Below, one piece after another: positions 52,248 to 61,392 of a stretch of 64,000 bases of DNA. A program made the translations under genes and the position numbers. Below the pieces are notes generated by a model. The model saw only the letters and a list, made by a program, of their open reading frames with translations, was not told the origin of the DNA and searched no databases. Numbering within the stretch: position 1 is the stretch's first letter; each line of letters opens with the position of its first letter. Origin of the DNA: Flavobacterium phycosphaerae (lineage in GTDB: Bacteria > Bacteroidota > Bacteroidia > Flavobacteriales > Flavobacteriaceae); contig NZ_JAAATZ010000001.1 in the NCBI RefSeq assembly GCF_010119235.1, forward strand, positions 526,501 through 590,500, given 5' to 3'.

Positions 52248-54824
52248 TTATTTCAAAGCATCAACTTTAGCTTTTACTTCAGCCTCTGTACCTTCAAAAG
52301 TTTCAGTAGCCGATGTCCCGTTTACAGTTGTAGTAACAGTTGCTTTTGCTTTACCGTTTGTATTGGTAATTTCAACTCTTACGTTTTTACCCATCGGTGC
52401 CTCCATTTTCATTCCTTTTTTAGCGCAACAATCGTCTTTTTTCTCAGCAATGAATTTTCCATCAGCGTCGTAATGTGACAAACAAGCTTCTTTTTGTTCC
52501 GGTGTACATTGTAAAGAATCGCACATAGCAGCACATTCTTCTTTGGTCATAGTAGCGCATTTACTCATATCGCATTTGCCTATCATATCCCCTTTGCACT
52601 CCATTTTCACATCCATAGTGCACTCCATTTTTTTGCCTTCCGATGCTACACCGTTTCCTAAAATTGGAGCAATTACTAAACCAATTAAACAAGTTAATTT
52701 GATTAAGATGTTCATAGATGGACCTGAAGTATCTTTAAATGGATCCCCAACAGTATCTCCGGTTACGGCAGCTTTGTGAGCATCAGAACCTTTGTATGTC
52801 ATTTCTCCGTTGATTTCAACACCCGCTTCGAAAGATTTTTTAGCATTATCCCAAGCACCTCCGGCATTGTTTTGGAACACAGCCCAAAGAACACCAGAAA
52901 CAGTAACTCCGGCCATGTAACCTCCTAACATTTCAGCGATTAATTGGTTGTTATCTCCGTAAACTAATTTACCTAATAATACGATTGCGATAGGGAAACC
53001 GATAGTTAAAACTCCCGGTAACATCATTTCTCTTAAAGCGGCTTTAGTAGAAATCTCAACACATTTACCATACTCAGGTTTTCCTGTACCTTCCATGATA
53101 CCCGGAATTTCTTTGAACTGACGACGTACTTCGTAAACCATATCCATAGCAGCTTTACCAACCGAATTCATAGCCAAAGCCGAGAACACAACCGGAATCA
53201 TACCACCAATGAATAACATCGCTAAAACTGGCGCTTTAAAGATGTTGATACCATCAATTCCTGTGAAAGTGACGTATGCAGCAAACAAAGCTAATGACGT
53301 TAACGCTGCAGAAGCGATGGCAAAACCTTTTCCTGTAGCAGCTGTTGTATTACCAACTGAATCCAAAATATCGGTTCTTGTTCTAACTTCTTTAGGTAAT
53401 TCGCTCATTTCGGCAATACCACCAGCGTTATCAGAGATTGGTCCGAAAGCGTCGATTGCCAACTGCATAGCAGTCGTAGCCATCATAGCAGAAGCAGCCA
53501 AAGCCACCCCGTAGAAACCAGCTAAAGCATAAGAAGCCCAGATAGCACCACCAAACAATAATACAGTTGGGAAGGTAGAAATCATACCAGTAGCTAAACC
53601 GGCGATTACGTTAGTTCCTGCTCCAGTAGAAGATTTTTGTACAATAGCCAAAACCGGTTTTGTACCCAATCCTGTGTAATATTCAGTTACGGATGAAATA
53701 GCTCCACCCACGATTAATCCGATGATAGTAGCATAGAAAACTCTCATAGAAGAGATTTCTTTTAAACCTTCACCAAAGAAATCCATATTCATTTTAGTCG
53801 GTAACATATATTGTACTAAGAAGAAACAAGCCACTGCCGTTAAAATAATAGAAACCCAGTTTCCAATATTTAAGGCTTTTTGTACTTGTGCTTCTTTGGC
53901 ATCATCACTAGTAATTTTCACTAACATCGTTCCGATGATAGAGAATAAGATTCCGAAACCGGCGATTGCCATTGGTAATAAAATTGGACCAATACCACCG
54001 AACGCATCTTCGATTTTTCCGCCCATATCTTTGATAACATAGTTACCTAATACCATAGCTGCTAATACCGTTGCTACATATGAACCGAACAAATCGGCAC
54101 CCATTCCGGCAACGTCACCCACGTTATCACCCACGTTATCTGCAATAGTAGCAGGATTACGAGGATCATCTTCTGGAATTCCTGCTTCTACTTTACCTAC
54201 TAAGTCGGCACCAACGTCAGCAGCTTTAGTATAAATACCACCACCCACACGAGCAAACAAAGCAATTGATTCAGCTCCTAAAGAAAATCCTGCTAATGTT
54301 TCTAACACTACAGTCATTCCTTCGGTATCTGTCCAAACACCACCCATAAAGAAGTGGAAGAATAATATAAAGAATGTTGTTAATCCTAAAACAGCCAAAC
54401 CGGCAACACCAAGTCCCATTACTGTTCCACCACCAAAAGACACTTTCAAAGCTTGTGGTAAACTGGTACGAGCAGCTTGTGTCGTTCTAACGTTTGTTTT
54501 AGTAGCAATTTTCATCCCCATATTCCCAGCTAATGCTGAAAAGAAAGCTCCGAAAATAAACGCGATAACAATTAATAAATGCGTTTTAACACCCGGTAAA
54601 AAAGTAATACCCGCTAACACAGCACTTGCAATAAGTACAAACACAGCTAACAAACGGTATTCTGCTTTTAGGAAAGCCAAGGCACCTTCGTAGATGTAAT
54701 CTGAAATCTCTTTCATCTTACCGTCTCCGGCATCTTGTTTTAAAACCCAAGCTCTTTTGGCTGCCATAAACAGCAACCCAATTATTGCCATTACTATTGG
54801 CACGTAAATCATCATTGATTCCAT
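52248..54824 (-). CDS. hppA: Membrane-bound ion-pumping pyrophosphatase with Cys-rich tail
   Basis: 858 residues from the ATG at 54822-54824. About 730 residues form the 16-helix pump core. The PPi site shows EDDPRNPATIADNVGDNV; GNTTAATGKG with Ala suggests the K+-dependent class. The usual DLFES Glu is Gly (DLFGS, residue 247), while GAES puts a Glu at 185 where related enzymes have a small residue, so the ion gate is rearranged. A tail of about 128 residues (52251-52634) carries ten Cys and should face the periplasm. H+ is the likelier ion, but this is inferred. Confidence 0.93.
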   Translation of the reverse strand: MESMMIYVPIVMAIIGLLFMAAKRAWVLKQDAGDGKMKEISDYIYEGALAFLKAEYRLLAVFVLIASAVLAGITFLPGVKTHLLIVIAFIFGAFFSALAGNMGMKIATKTNVRTTQAARTSLPQALKVSFGGGTVMGLGVAGLAVLGLTTFFILFFHFFMGGVWTDTEGMTVVLETLAGFSLGAESIALFARVGGGIYTKAADVGADLVGKVEAGIPEDDPRNPATIADNVGDNVGDVAGMGADLFGSYVATVLAAMVLGNYVIKDMGGKIEDAFGGIGPILLPMAIAGFGILFSIIGTMLVKITSDDAKEAQVQKALNIGNWVSIILTAVACFFLVQYMLPTKMNMDFFGEGLKEISSMRVFYATIIGLIVGGAISSVTEYYTGLGTKPVLAIVQKSSTGAGTNVIAGLATGMISTFPTVLLFGGAIWASYALAGFYGVALAASAMMATTAMQLAIDAFGPISDNAGGIAEMSELPKEVRTRTDILDSVGNTTAATGKGFAIASAALTSLALFAAYVTFTGIDGINIFKAPVLAMLFIGGMIPVVFSALAMNSVGKAAMDMVYEVRRQFKEIPGIMEGTGKPEYGKCVEISTKAALREMMLPGVLTIGFPIAIVLLGKLVYGDNNQLIAEMLGGYMAGVTVSGVLWAVFQNNAGGAWDNAKKSFEAGVEINGEMTYKGSDAHKAAVTGDTVGDPFKDTSGPSMNILIKLTCLIGLVIAPILGNGVASEGKKMECTMDVKMECKGDMIGKCDMSKCATMTKEECAAMCDSLQCTPEQKEACLSHYDADGKFIAEKKDDCCAKKGMKMEAPMGKNVRVEITNTNGKAKATVTTTVNGTSATETFEGTEAEVKAKVDALK

Positions 54825-54936
54825 AAATATAATTTTCGTTATAAATTTTATCGGGGGCAAAAATAACAAAATTTTAAGAACTTATACAAGTTGTTTCGGT
54901 TTATAAAAAACAAAACTGCTAATTTCGTATAGGTAC

Positions 54937-55530
54937 TTAAATTTTATTTCTTCTTTTGAGGTAGTAATGCCATAATATATAGGAAGCCAAGGTTCTGTGA
55001 GGTTTCCAATTGTCAGCCAATTGCTCCATTTCTTCCAAAGTGTGAATGTCGTATAATTCTTTGATTGTATTCCGAATGGCTATGTCTCCTAGCGGAATAA
55101 TATCAGGGGCCTGCAAACAAAACATCAAGTAGACTTCCACTGTCCAATTGCCTACACCTTTTAATTGCAGGAGCTCCTCTCTGATTTCTTGTTGTGATTT
55201 GGACGCAAAACTCTCAAAGACAATTTCGTTGTTTAGCACTTTTTCGGCCAGATGTTTTAAGTAAATGCTTTTTTGGCGCGAAACTCCAAACCCTCTCAAC
55301 TCCTCATCAGTTGCCTTGTAAATTTTTTCAGGATGGATTTCGCCATAATAATTTTGCAACTTAGCATAACAAGCTTTTGCCGAAGCAATAGAAACCTGCT
55401 GTTCCAGTATAATATGACACAATGCCGCAAAGCCTTCCTCTCGTTTTTGAATGACAGGATGGCCAAAGTTTGCTACTATGAATTGTAGTATTTTGTCTTT
55501 TTCAGCTAAAAAAACAACTGCATCCTGCAT
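54937..55530 (-). CDS. DNA-3-methyladenine glycosylase family protein (HhH-GPD)
   Basis: 197 residues. A helix-hairpin-helix LLQLKGVGNWTVEVYLMF is followed by the catalytic Asp in IIPLGDIAIRN, the AlkA-type base-excision repair signature. It lacks the N-terminal domain of E. coli AlkA, as do many short homologues. Substrates are probably alkylated purines. It starts 2 nt after the DUF5686 gene. Confidence 0.9.
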   Translation of the reverse strand: MQDAVVFLAEKDKILQFIVANFGHPVIQKREEGFAALCHIILEQQVSIASAKACYAKLQNYYGEIHPEKIYKATDEELRGFGVSRQKSIYLKHLAEKVLNNEIVFESFASKSQQEIREELLQLKGVGNWTVEVYLMFCLQAPDIIPLGDIAIRNTIKELYDIHTLEEMEQLADNWKPHRTLASYILWHYYLKRRNKI

Positions 55531-55532
55531 TT

Positions 55533-58019
55533 TTAGAAGTAAAAACCGAACGAGCCTTTAATGGTAAAATTATTGGTCTCGGGTAAATTTCTGTAATTAC
55601 CGCGCCAAGCAAAGTCAAGACGGAAAACTTTAAAGATATTCCCAATACCGGCATTGTATTCCCAATATGGTTTTTCAGGTGCTTGATAGATAAGTCCGGA
55701 AGCGTTGATTAATCTGTTTTCATCTGAAACGGTTCCGTAAACGCCTTTAACACCCACAATTTCACGAAGGTTTAGTTTTCGTAATCCCGGAATTCTGGCA
55801 AATATTTTTCCTTGGAAATTGTGCTCCCATTTGAAAGTAGCATACTGATCGGCAACAAATTCATAGAAATTCAGGTTGCTGAACGTATTGTCGATGATGA
55901 AAAGAGTTTGATTCCCAGGCACCACACTCATTAATCCGAGCGGAATCTGACCGTAGGTTTTTCCTAATTCCACAGTAACATTCGAACGACCTAATGCTCC
56001 AATGATAATGGGCTGTTTGTAGTATAACTGAATTTTTTGGTAATCAAAATCACTATTGATAAACCCTTTAAATCCTTGACTGTAATTCACAAATATTCGA
56101 CTGTACGGACTATCGATATCGCGTCTTTCAACACCATAACCGATTGTTTTTTTCTTTGGCGTCAATTCAATCTGCACATTCAACTCTGATTGTGTCACGT
56201 TGCTTTTTGTGCTTGTTAACGTTTCGTCTGTGTAATAATCAAGCTTAAAGGTATCTGACGCCGATTGTAACGTGCGGTAAGAAAATCCAAGTTGGAAAGT
56301 CACATTTTTTATAGGCTCAATCTCTGCTGCTAAAGTCGTCAGGTTGATATTGGTTAGTTTTCCATTGGAGCCTGTTGTAAATAATCCGGACGAGGCATAA
56401 CTCCTCCCCAAAACATCATTGGTCGTTGTTAAACTAGCTCCTATTTGTTCCACATCACGTCGGTTTCCGCCGGAAATAATAATTCTATTTTCCTTGTTAA
56501 CCATCCATTTCCCGGAAATTCCGTATTTAAATTTATTGTCTTTAAATCCGTAAGCGGTGTAGCCTTGTATACGCCAAAGGTCATTAGGCCCGAAATAGGT
56601 TCTGACTCCGGCTCTTAAACGCAAACCTTCTACTTCATTGTTGCCAATTGTGGAAAATATTGGCCCGTAATCCAAATGATATTTTGGAATTTCAATATAC
56701 CCGCTACCTAGAATTGACACCAGACTGTAAAGTTGTTTGAACTTTTTGACTGTTTTGAGGGTGTCAATCATTTTATAGATTTTCTCCTCATCTTTATTCA
56801 GATGTTCAAATCGGTTTTCATCCCAATACTCATTAGATCTTGCATAAACCTCATTGTCTATATAATTGATCTCTTGTTTATAGAATTTATCCGGTTTCTT
56901 TTCATTGAACTTAAAGTTTCTATACAAAGTGGTTCGTTTTCCGTAGACCCCTTTCGATTCTTCCTTTTTTCTCAAGGCAAAATCGGACATCATATAATCG
57001 CGGGTCGGCAAGAAAACAGAATCATTCAACACTTCATATTCTTGTTCCAAATAAATATCTTTTACCCAGTTGATGTTGGCGCTTTTGGTGATGGCCATAT
57101 TAATTTTCTTGATGGCAAATGTGGTATCATTGACCCAGAAATCCCCTTTAAAAGTGAGTTCGTTTTTACGTCTTGGGTAAAAGACAATATTATAGCAAAG
57201 TTTGTTATCAATCACCGCTGTATCGGCCAAAACATAGTTATAGACATCAATTCCGGTTCGGGATAACGGACTGGTAAAACTCTTGTCAAACAACTGCAAA
57301 TAGTTGTCATAAATATCGTAATCGTTATACAAATCCTTGATAAACATATTGACTCCATCGCCGCTTCCTAAACCTGAGTTTTTGTTGGCTTTCAGGATTT
57401 CTTTTGATCTTTTGTTTTCGTTATCACCATAAAAATCAGTCAAAGATTCATTAATGAATATAGGCAGATAGGTTTTTCCGGTAACTTTTGAAGTATCTAT
57501 ATTTTTGAACACAAACTCCATTCCTTTGAAAATTTTACTTTTCATAAAGGCACTGTCGATGGTGTTCATATCAAATTCTACTTTTTCGTATTTTTCAAAT
57601 TGATATTGCTTGAACATTTTAAGTCCGTTCTTTCTTCTTCGCTCCCATATTTTTCTGAGAATGTCTAAAGCCGGATTGTTCTTTTTGGATGTTTTACCGG
57701 CATAAATCTTAACTTCTTTTAATGTATTTCCTTCGGTTAGAACCACTTTGAAATCATAATTTACCTGTTTAGGCAATTTCACTACCTTATCAGGAAAACC
57801 TACAAACGAAACGACTAACTCAGTGTAATTATCGGGTGATTCTATATAAAAACGTCCATCTTCGTTGGAAACTACCCCAACATTAGAACCTTTGAATACA
57901 ATATTTGCATAGGGAATTGGTTCCTTAGAATTATCTAACACAACACCGCTTACTTTGGTTTGGGCCGTAATGATATTGGCAAAAACCACTAGAAATAAAC
58001 TAAAAAATATCTTTCTCAT
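55533..58019 (-). CDS. DUF5686 and carboxypeptidase-like domain outer-membrane protein
   Basis: 828 residues from the ATG at 58017-58019, which begins the signal peptide MRKIFFSLFLVVFANIITAQ. The carboxypeptidase regulatory-like domain VSGVVLDNSKEPIPYANIVF comes next, then the DUF5686 region (KNNPALDILRKIWERRRKNG, FKQYQFEKYEKVEFDMN) and a C-terminal barrel ending NNFTIKGSFGFYF. A TonB-dependent-receptor-like surface protein of unknown cargo, typical of Bacteroidota. Confidence 0.86.
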   Translation of the reverse strand: MRKIFFSLFLVVFANIITAQTKVSGVVLDNSKEPIPYANIVFKGSNVGVVSNEDGRFYIESPDNYTELVVSFVGFPDKVVKLPKQVNYDFKVVLTEGNTLKEVKIYAGKTSKKNNPALDILRKIWERRRKNGLKMFKQYQFEKYEKVEFDMNTIDSAFMKSKIFKGMEFVFKNIDTSKVTGKTYLPIFINESLTDFYGDNENKRSKEILKANKNSGLGSGDGVNMFIKDLYNDYDIYDNYLQLFDKSFTSPLSRTGIDVYNYVLADTAVIDNKLCYNIVFYPRRKNELTFKGDFWVNDTTFAIKKINMAITKSANINWVKDIYLEQEYEVLNDSVFLPTRDYMMSDFALRKKEESKGVYGKRTTLYRNFKFNEKKPDKFYKQEINYIDNEVYARSNEYWDENRFEHLNKDEEKIYKMIDTLKTVKKFKQLYSLVSILGSGYIEIPKYHLDYGPIFSTIGNNEVEGLRLRAGVRTYFGPNDLWRIQGYTAYGFKDNKFKYGISGKWMVNKENRIIISGGNRRDVEQIGASLTTTNDVLGRSYASSGLFTTGSNGKLTNINLTTLAAEIEPIKNVTFQLGFSYRTLQSASDTFKLDYYTDETLTSTKSNVTQSELNVQIELTPKKKTIGYGVERRDIDSPYSRIFVNYSQGFKGFINSDFDYQKIQLYYKQPIIIGALGRSNVTVELGKTYGQIPLGLMSVVPGNQTLFIIDNTFSNLNFYEFVADQYATFKWEHNFQGKIFARIPGLRKLNLREIVGVKGVYGTVSDENRLINASGLIYQAPEKPYWEYNAGIGNIFKVFRLDFAWRGNYRNLPETNNFTIKGSFGFYF

Positions 58020-58030
58020 AAACAAAAAAA

Positions 58031-58060
58031 AACTCCATCAAAAAAGGTTTGATGAAGTTT
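58031..58060 (-). terminator. Terminator after pyruvate dehydrogenase E1 beta
   Basis: On the minus strand AACTTCATCAA pairs with TTGATGGAGTT (one G-U), loop ACCTTTT, then nine T, 21 nt after the stop. The T tract ends about 4 nt before the DUF5686 ATG, so that gene needs a promoter elsewhere or depends on readthrough. Confidence 0.8.
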
Positions 58061-58080
58061 CAAATATAAGTATAATTCTA

Positions 58081-59058
58081 TTATTTGTATGTTACTTTTT
58101 TTACTGCTTTGATAACATCTTCTGCATTAGGCAACCACTCTTTTAATAGCGTTGGCGAATAAGGTGCAGGGGTATCAGCCGTAGTGATTCTTTGGATAGG
58201 TGCATCTAAATAATCAAAAGCTCTTTCTTGAACCATATAGGTGATTTCAGAGGCTACGCTGGCAAATGGCCAAGCTTCTTCCAACACTACTAATCTGTTC
58301 GTTTTTTTAACCGAATTGATAATGGCATCATAATCCATCGGACGCACAGTTCTCAAATCGATAATTTCACAAGAGATGCCTTCTTTGGCTAACTCATCCG
58401 CAGCGATAAAAGCTTCTTTAATGATTTTTCCAAAAGAAACAATCGTTACATCAGTCCCTTCTCTTTTAACATCAGCAACACCAAGTGGAATAGTGTATTC
58501 TTCTTCAGGCACTTCGCCTTTATCACCATACATTTGCTCCGATTCCATGAAAATTACCGGATCGTTATCACGAATGGCGGCTTTCAATAATCCTTTGGCA
58601 TCATAAACGGTAGACGGAACCACAACTTTCAATCCCGGTGTGTTGGCAAACCAATTTTCAAAAGCTTGTGAGTGTGTAGCACCTAATTGTCCGGCAGAAG
58701 CGGTAGGCCCACGAAAAACCATCGGCATTGGAAATTGTCCGGCCGACATTTGACGCATCTTAGCAGCGTTATTGATGATTTGATCAATTCCGACTAATGA
58801 GAAATTGAAGGTCATATATTCTACAATCGGACGACAACCGTTCATCGCTGAACCTACTGCAATTCCGGCAAAACCAAGCTCTGCAATAGGAGTATCAATG
58901 ACTCTTTTCGGGCCAAATTCGTCTAACATTCCTTTAGAAGCTTTGTAAGCACCATTGTATTCGGCTACTTCCTCTCCCATTAAATATACAGATTCATCGC
59001 GACGCATTTCTTCACTCATCGCTTCGGCTATCGCTTCTCTAAATTGTATCGTTCTCAT
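58081..59058 (-). CDS. pdhB: Pyruvate dehydrogenase E1 component, beta subunit
   Basis: 325 residues. RTIQFREAIAEAMSEEMRRD, LMGEEVAEYNGAYKASKGM, DTPIAELGFAGIAVGSAM, and QLGATHSQAFENWFANTPGL are typical of the E1 beta transketolase-like subunit that binds the thiamine diphosphate pyrimidine. No alpha subunit or E2 gene is adjacent. It could also belong to a branched-chain complex, but the sequence favours the pyruvate type. Confidence 0.92.
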   Translation of the reverse strand: MRTIQFREAIAEAMSEEMRRDESVYLMGEEVAEYNGAYKASKGMLDEFGPKRVIDTPIAELGFAGIAVGSAMNGCRPIVEYMTFNFSLVGIDQIINNAAKMRQMSAGQFPMPMVFRGPTASAGQLGATHSQAFENWFANTPGLKVVVPSTVYDAKGLLKAAIRDNDPVIFMESEQMYGDKGEVPEEEYTIPLGVADVKREGTDVTIVSFGKIIKEAFIAADELAKEGISCEIIDLRTVRPMDYDAIINSVKKTNRLVVLEEAWPFASVASEITYMVQERAFDYLDAPIQRITTADTPAPYSPTLLKEWLPNAEDVIKAVKKVTYK

Positions 59059-59302
59059 AGTATGATTATGTTACTTTCTATAATTTTGAATGGCAAAAAT
59101 AAAAATTAAAAACGATTAAAAAACATTTATCGCCCTTAATTAATAGCGTTTTGACCCAACATAAATTTGAAATAAAACCAATTGCATTTTTCATTCCTTA
59201 CGAAATCGATTGAAATTTAAAAAAAATATTATGCACGCATATAAAAATTAGAAATATATTTTATACTTTTACGCTCTTAAAATTCACTTAATAGATACTA
59301 TA

Positions 59303-60049
59303 ATGAAAATATTAGTTTGCATCAGTCATGTGCCTGATACTACTTCAAAAATCAATTTCGTTAACGGTGATTCAGAATTTGATACCAATGGTGTACAATT
59401 CGTTATCAACCCCAATGACGAGTTCGGATTAACCAGAGCGATTTGGTTTCAAGAACAACAAGGAGCTACTGTAACGGTTGTCAATGTTGGCGGTCCTGAT
59501 GCGGAAGCTACACTTAGAAAAGCACTAGCTATAGGCGCTAACGAAGCGATTCGTGTGAATGCTAATCCAACCGACGGATTTTTTGTTGCCAAACAATTAG
59601 CGGAAGTCGTTAAATCAGGCGGCTATGATTTAGTGATCTGCGGAAAAGAATCGTTAGACTACAATGGAGGTATGGTTCCTGGTATGTTGGCCGGTTTATT
59701 AGATTACAATTTTGTAAACTCTTGTACCGAGTTAACTATCGAAGGCACTTCAGCCAAAGTAGCTCGAGAAATTGACGGTGGAAAAGAAACTATTGCAGCT
59801 TCATTGCCATTAGTAATAGGCGGACAAAAAGGATTGGTGGAAGAAAAAGACTTACGCATCCCGAATATGAGAGGCATCATGACCGCCAGAACCAAAGTAT
59901 TAACAGTACTTGAACCGGTTGCGGCTAATGTAAATACCAAAGCGGTGAAATTTGAAAAACCAGCTCCGAAATCAGCCGTAAAATTATTTTCCGCTGATGA
60001 TTTAGACGGATTAGTAAATGCCTTACACAACGAAGCAAAAGTGATTTAG
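59303..60049 (+). CDS. etfB: Electron transfer flavoprotein, beta subunit
   Basis: 248 residues. MKILVCISHVPDTTSKINF, FVINPNDEFGLTRA, GKESLDYNGGMVPGMLAGLL and the C-terminal KTKVLTVLEP-type strand are family signatures (AMP-binding subunit). With EtfA it carries electrons from acyl-CoA dehydrogenases to the quinone pool. etfA follows after a 91-nt repeat-filled gap. Confidence 0.95.
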   Translation: MKILVCISHVPDTTSKINFVNGDSEFDTNGVQFVINPNDEFGLTRAIWFQEQQGATVTVVNVGGPDAEATLRKALAIGANEAIRVNANPTDGFFVAKQLAEVVKSGGYDLVICGKESLDYNGGMVPGMLAGLLDYNFVNSCTELTIEGTSAKVAREIDGGKETIAASLPLVIGGQKGLVEEKDLRIPNMRGIMTARTKVLTVLEPVAANVNTKAVKFEKPAPKSAVKLFSADDLDGLVNALHNEAKVI

Positions 60050-60130
60050 GAATTAGGATTTGGGAATCAGGAATTAAAATCCTTAATCCAAAATCTATAA
60101 ATCCTTAATCCGAAAATCCTTAATCTTAAA
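60050..60130. repeat. AT-rich repeat tract between etfB and etfA
   Basis: Tracts of the kind 'aggaattaggatttgggaat' and 'aaatccttaatcc' in opposite orientation can fold as an imperfect hairpin of about 30 nt. The same repeat class lies inside aroA and upstream of queA. It separates two genes of one functional complex. Confidence 0.55.
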
Positions 60131-60140
60131 TAAAAAAATT

Positions 60141-61109
60141 ATGTCATTATTAATTTACGCAGAATCGGCAGACGGAAAATTCAAAAAAGTAGCTTTTGAG
60201 TTGGCGTCTTATGCAAAAAAAGTAGCCGAATCATTAGGAACAACCGTAACAGCAGTAACTGTAAACGCCGGTAATGTTTCCGATTTATCAAAATATGGTG
60301 TAGATAAAGTATTGAAAGTATCTAACGACAAGTTGGCCAACTTCAATGCCAAAGCTTATGCCGATGTAGTAAAACAAGCCGCACAAAAAGAAGGAGCCAA
60401 AGTGATTTTGCTTTCCTCTACTACCGATAGTTTATACATGGCACCAATAGTAGCCGTGGGCCTTGACGCCGGATTTGCTTCAAACGTAGTAGGATTGCCG
60501 ATAAGCACATCACCTTTTCAGGTAAAAAGAAATGCTTTTTCAAACAAAGCCTTCAACATCACCGAAATTACAACAGATGTAAAAGTATTAAGCTTAGCTA
60601 AAAACTCATACGGATTAGTAGAAAGTGCTTCCTCAGCTACTGAAGAAGATTTCGCGCCAAGCTTAAACGAAGCCGATTTCAATGTAAAAGTAGCTTCGGT
60701 TGAAAAAACCAGCGGTAAAGTAACCATCGCCGATGCAGACATAGTAGTATCAGGAGGTCGTGGGTTAAAAGGACCGGAGAATTGGGGCATGTTAGAAGAA
60801 TTAGCCTCTGTTTTAGGAGCGGCTACCGCTTGTTCAAAACCGGTATCCGATTTAGGTTGGAGACCTCACAGCGAACACGTAGGACAAACCGGAAAACCGG
60901 TAGCTACCAATTTATATATCGCCATAGGAATTTCGGGAGCTATTCAGCATATTGCCGGAATCAATTCCTCAAAAGTAAAAGTGGTAATCAACTCCGATGC
61001 CGACGCGCCATTCTTCAAAGTAGCCGATTACGGTGTGGTGGGTGACGCCTTCGATATTGTACCAAGATTGACGCAAAAACTAAAAGAGTTCAAAGCGCAA
61101 AACGCCTAA
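60141..61109 (+). CDS. etfA: Electron transfer flavoprotein, alpha subunit
   Basis: 322 residues. An N-terminal Rossmann-like domain is followed by the FAD-binding C-terminal part: VVSGGRGLKGPENWGMLEEL, VSDLGWRPHSEHVGQTGK, YIAIGISGAIQHIAG, INSDADAPFFKVADYGVVGD. It pairs with EtfB to form the FAD-containing heterodimer. Confidence 0.96.
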   Translation: MSLLIYAESADGKFKKVAFELASYAKKVAESLGTTVTAVTVNAGNVSDLSKYGVDKVLKVSNDKLANFNAKAYADVVKQAAQKEGAKVILLSSTTDSLYMAPIVAVGLDAGFASNVVGLPISTSPFQVKRNAFSNKAFNITEITTDVKVLSLAKNSYGLVESASSATEEDFAPSLNEADFNVKVASVEKTSGKVTIADADIVVSGGRGLKGPENWGMLEELASVLGAATACSKPVSDLGWRPHSEHVGQTGKPVATNLYIAIGISGAIQHIAGINSSKVKVVINSDADAPFFKVADYGVVGDAFDIVPRLTQKLKEFKAQNA

Positions 61110-61133
61110 AATAAATTTATTAATTCAAATCAG

Positions 61134-61165
61134 GAGCTGTCGAAAAATTATTTTTTTGACGGCTC
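61134..61165 (+). terminator. Terminator after etfA
   Basis: GAGCTGTCGAAAAA pairs with TTTTTTGACGGCTC (one G-U), followed by a run of T, 24 nt after the stop. Confidence 0.82.
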
Positions 61166-61221
61166 TTTTTTTTATCCTTTCCATTTTTAGAAGCGAAAAG
61201 TTTTTGTTACTTTGCAGTCCA

Positions 61222-61316
61222 TTTTCCTGCTGTACGTTCCAATCTTTTCTGCATTTCCCTTTCGCTATCGCTACAGGGCAATCCAAAAAAGGATTTACAC
61301 TGCCATCAGGGCTAAT
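61222..61316 (-). repeat. Interspersed repeat, copy D (long, divergent)
   Basis: On the minus strand: TTAGCCCTGATGGCAGTG at one end and CGTACAGCAGGAAAA at the other, matching the end blocks of copies A-C, with a different middle. It lies upstream of the DUF151 gene. Confidence 0.5.
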
Positions 61317-61392
61317 GAGGATTTGTATTGCATAGTTGCTATCGTTTTGAATACAGAAACTGGAGTAACTGAATCTAACATTAAAAACCATA

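Noticed and set aside
58019..58081. Terminator just before the DUF5686 ATG as another leader attenuator
   Set aside because: There is no small ORF between pdhB and the hairpin, and the hairpin fits plain termination of pdhB.
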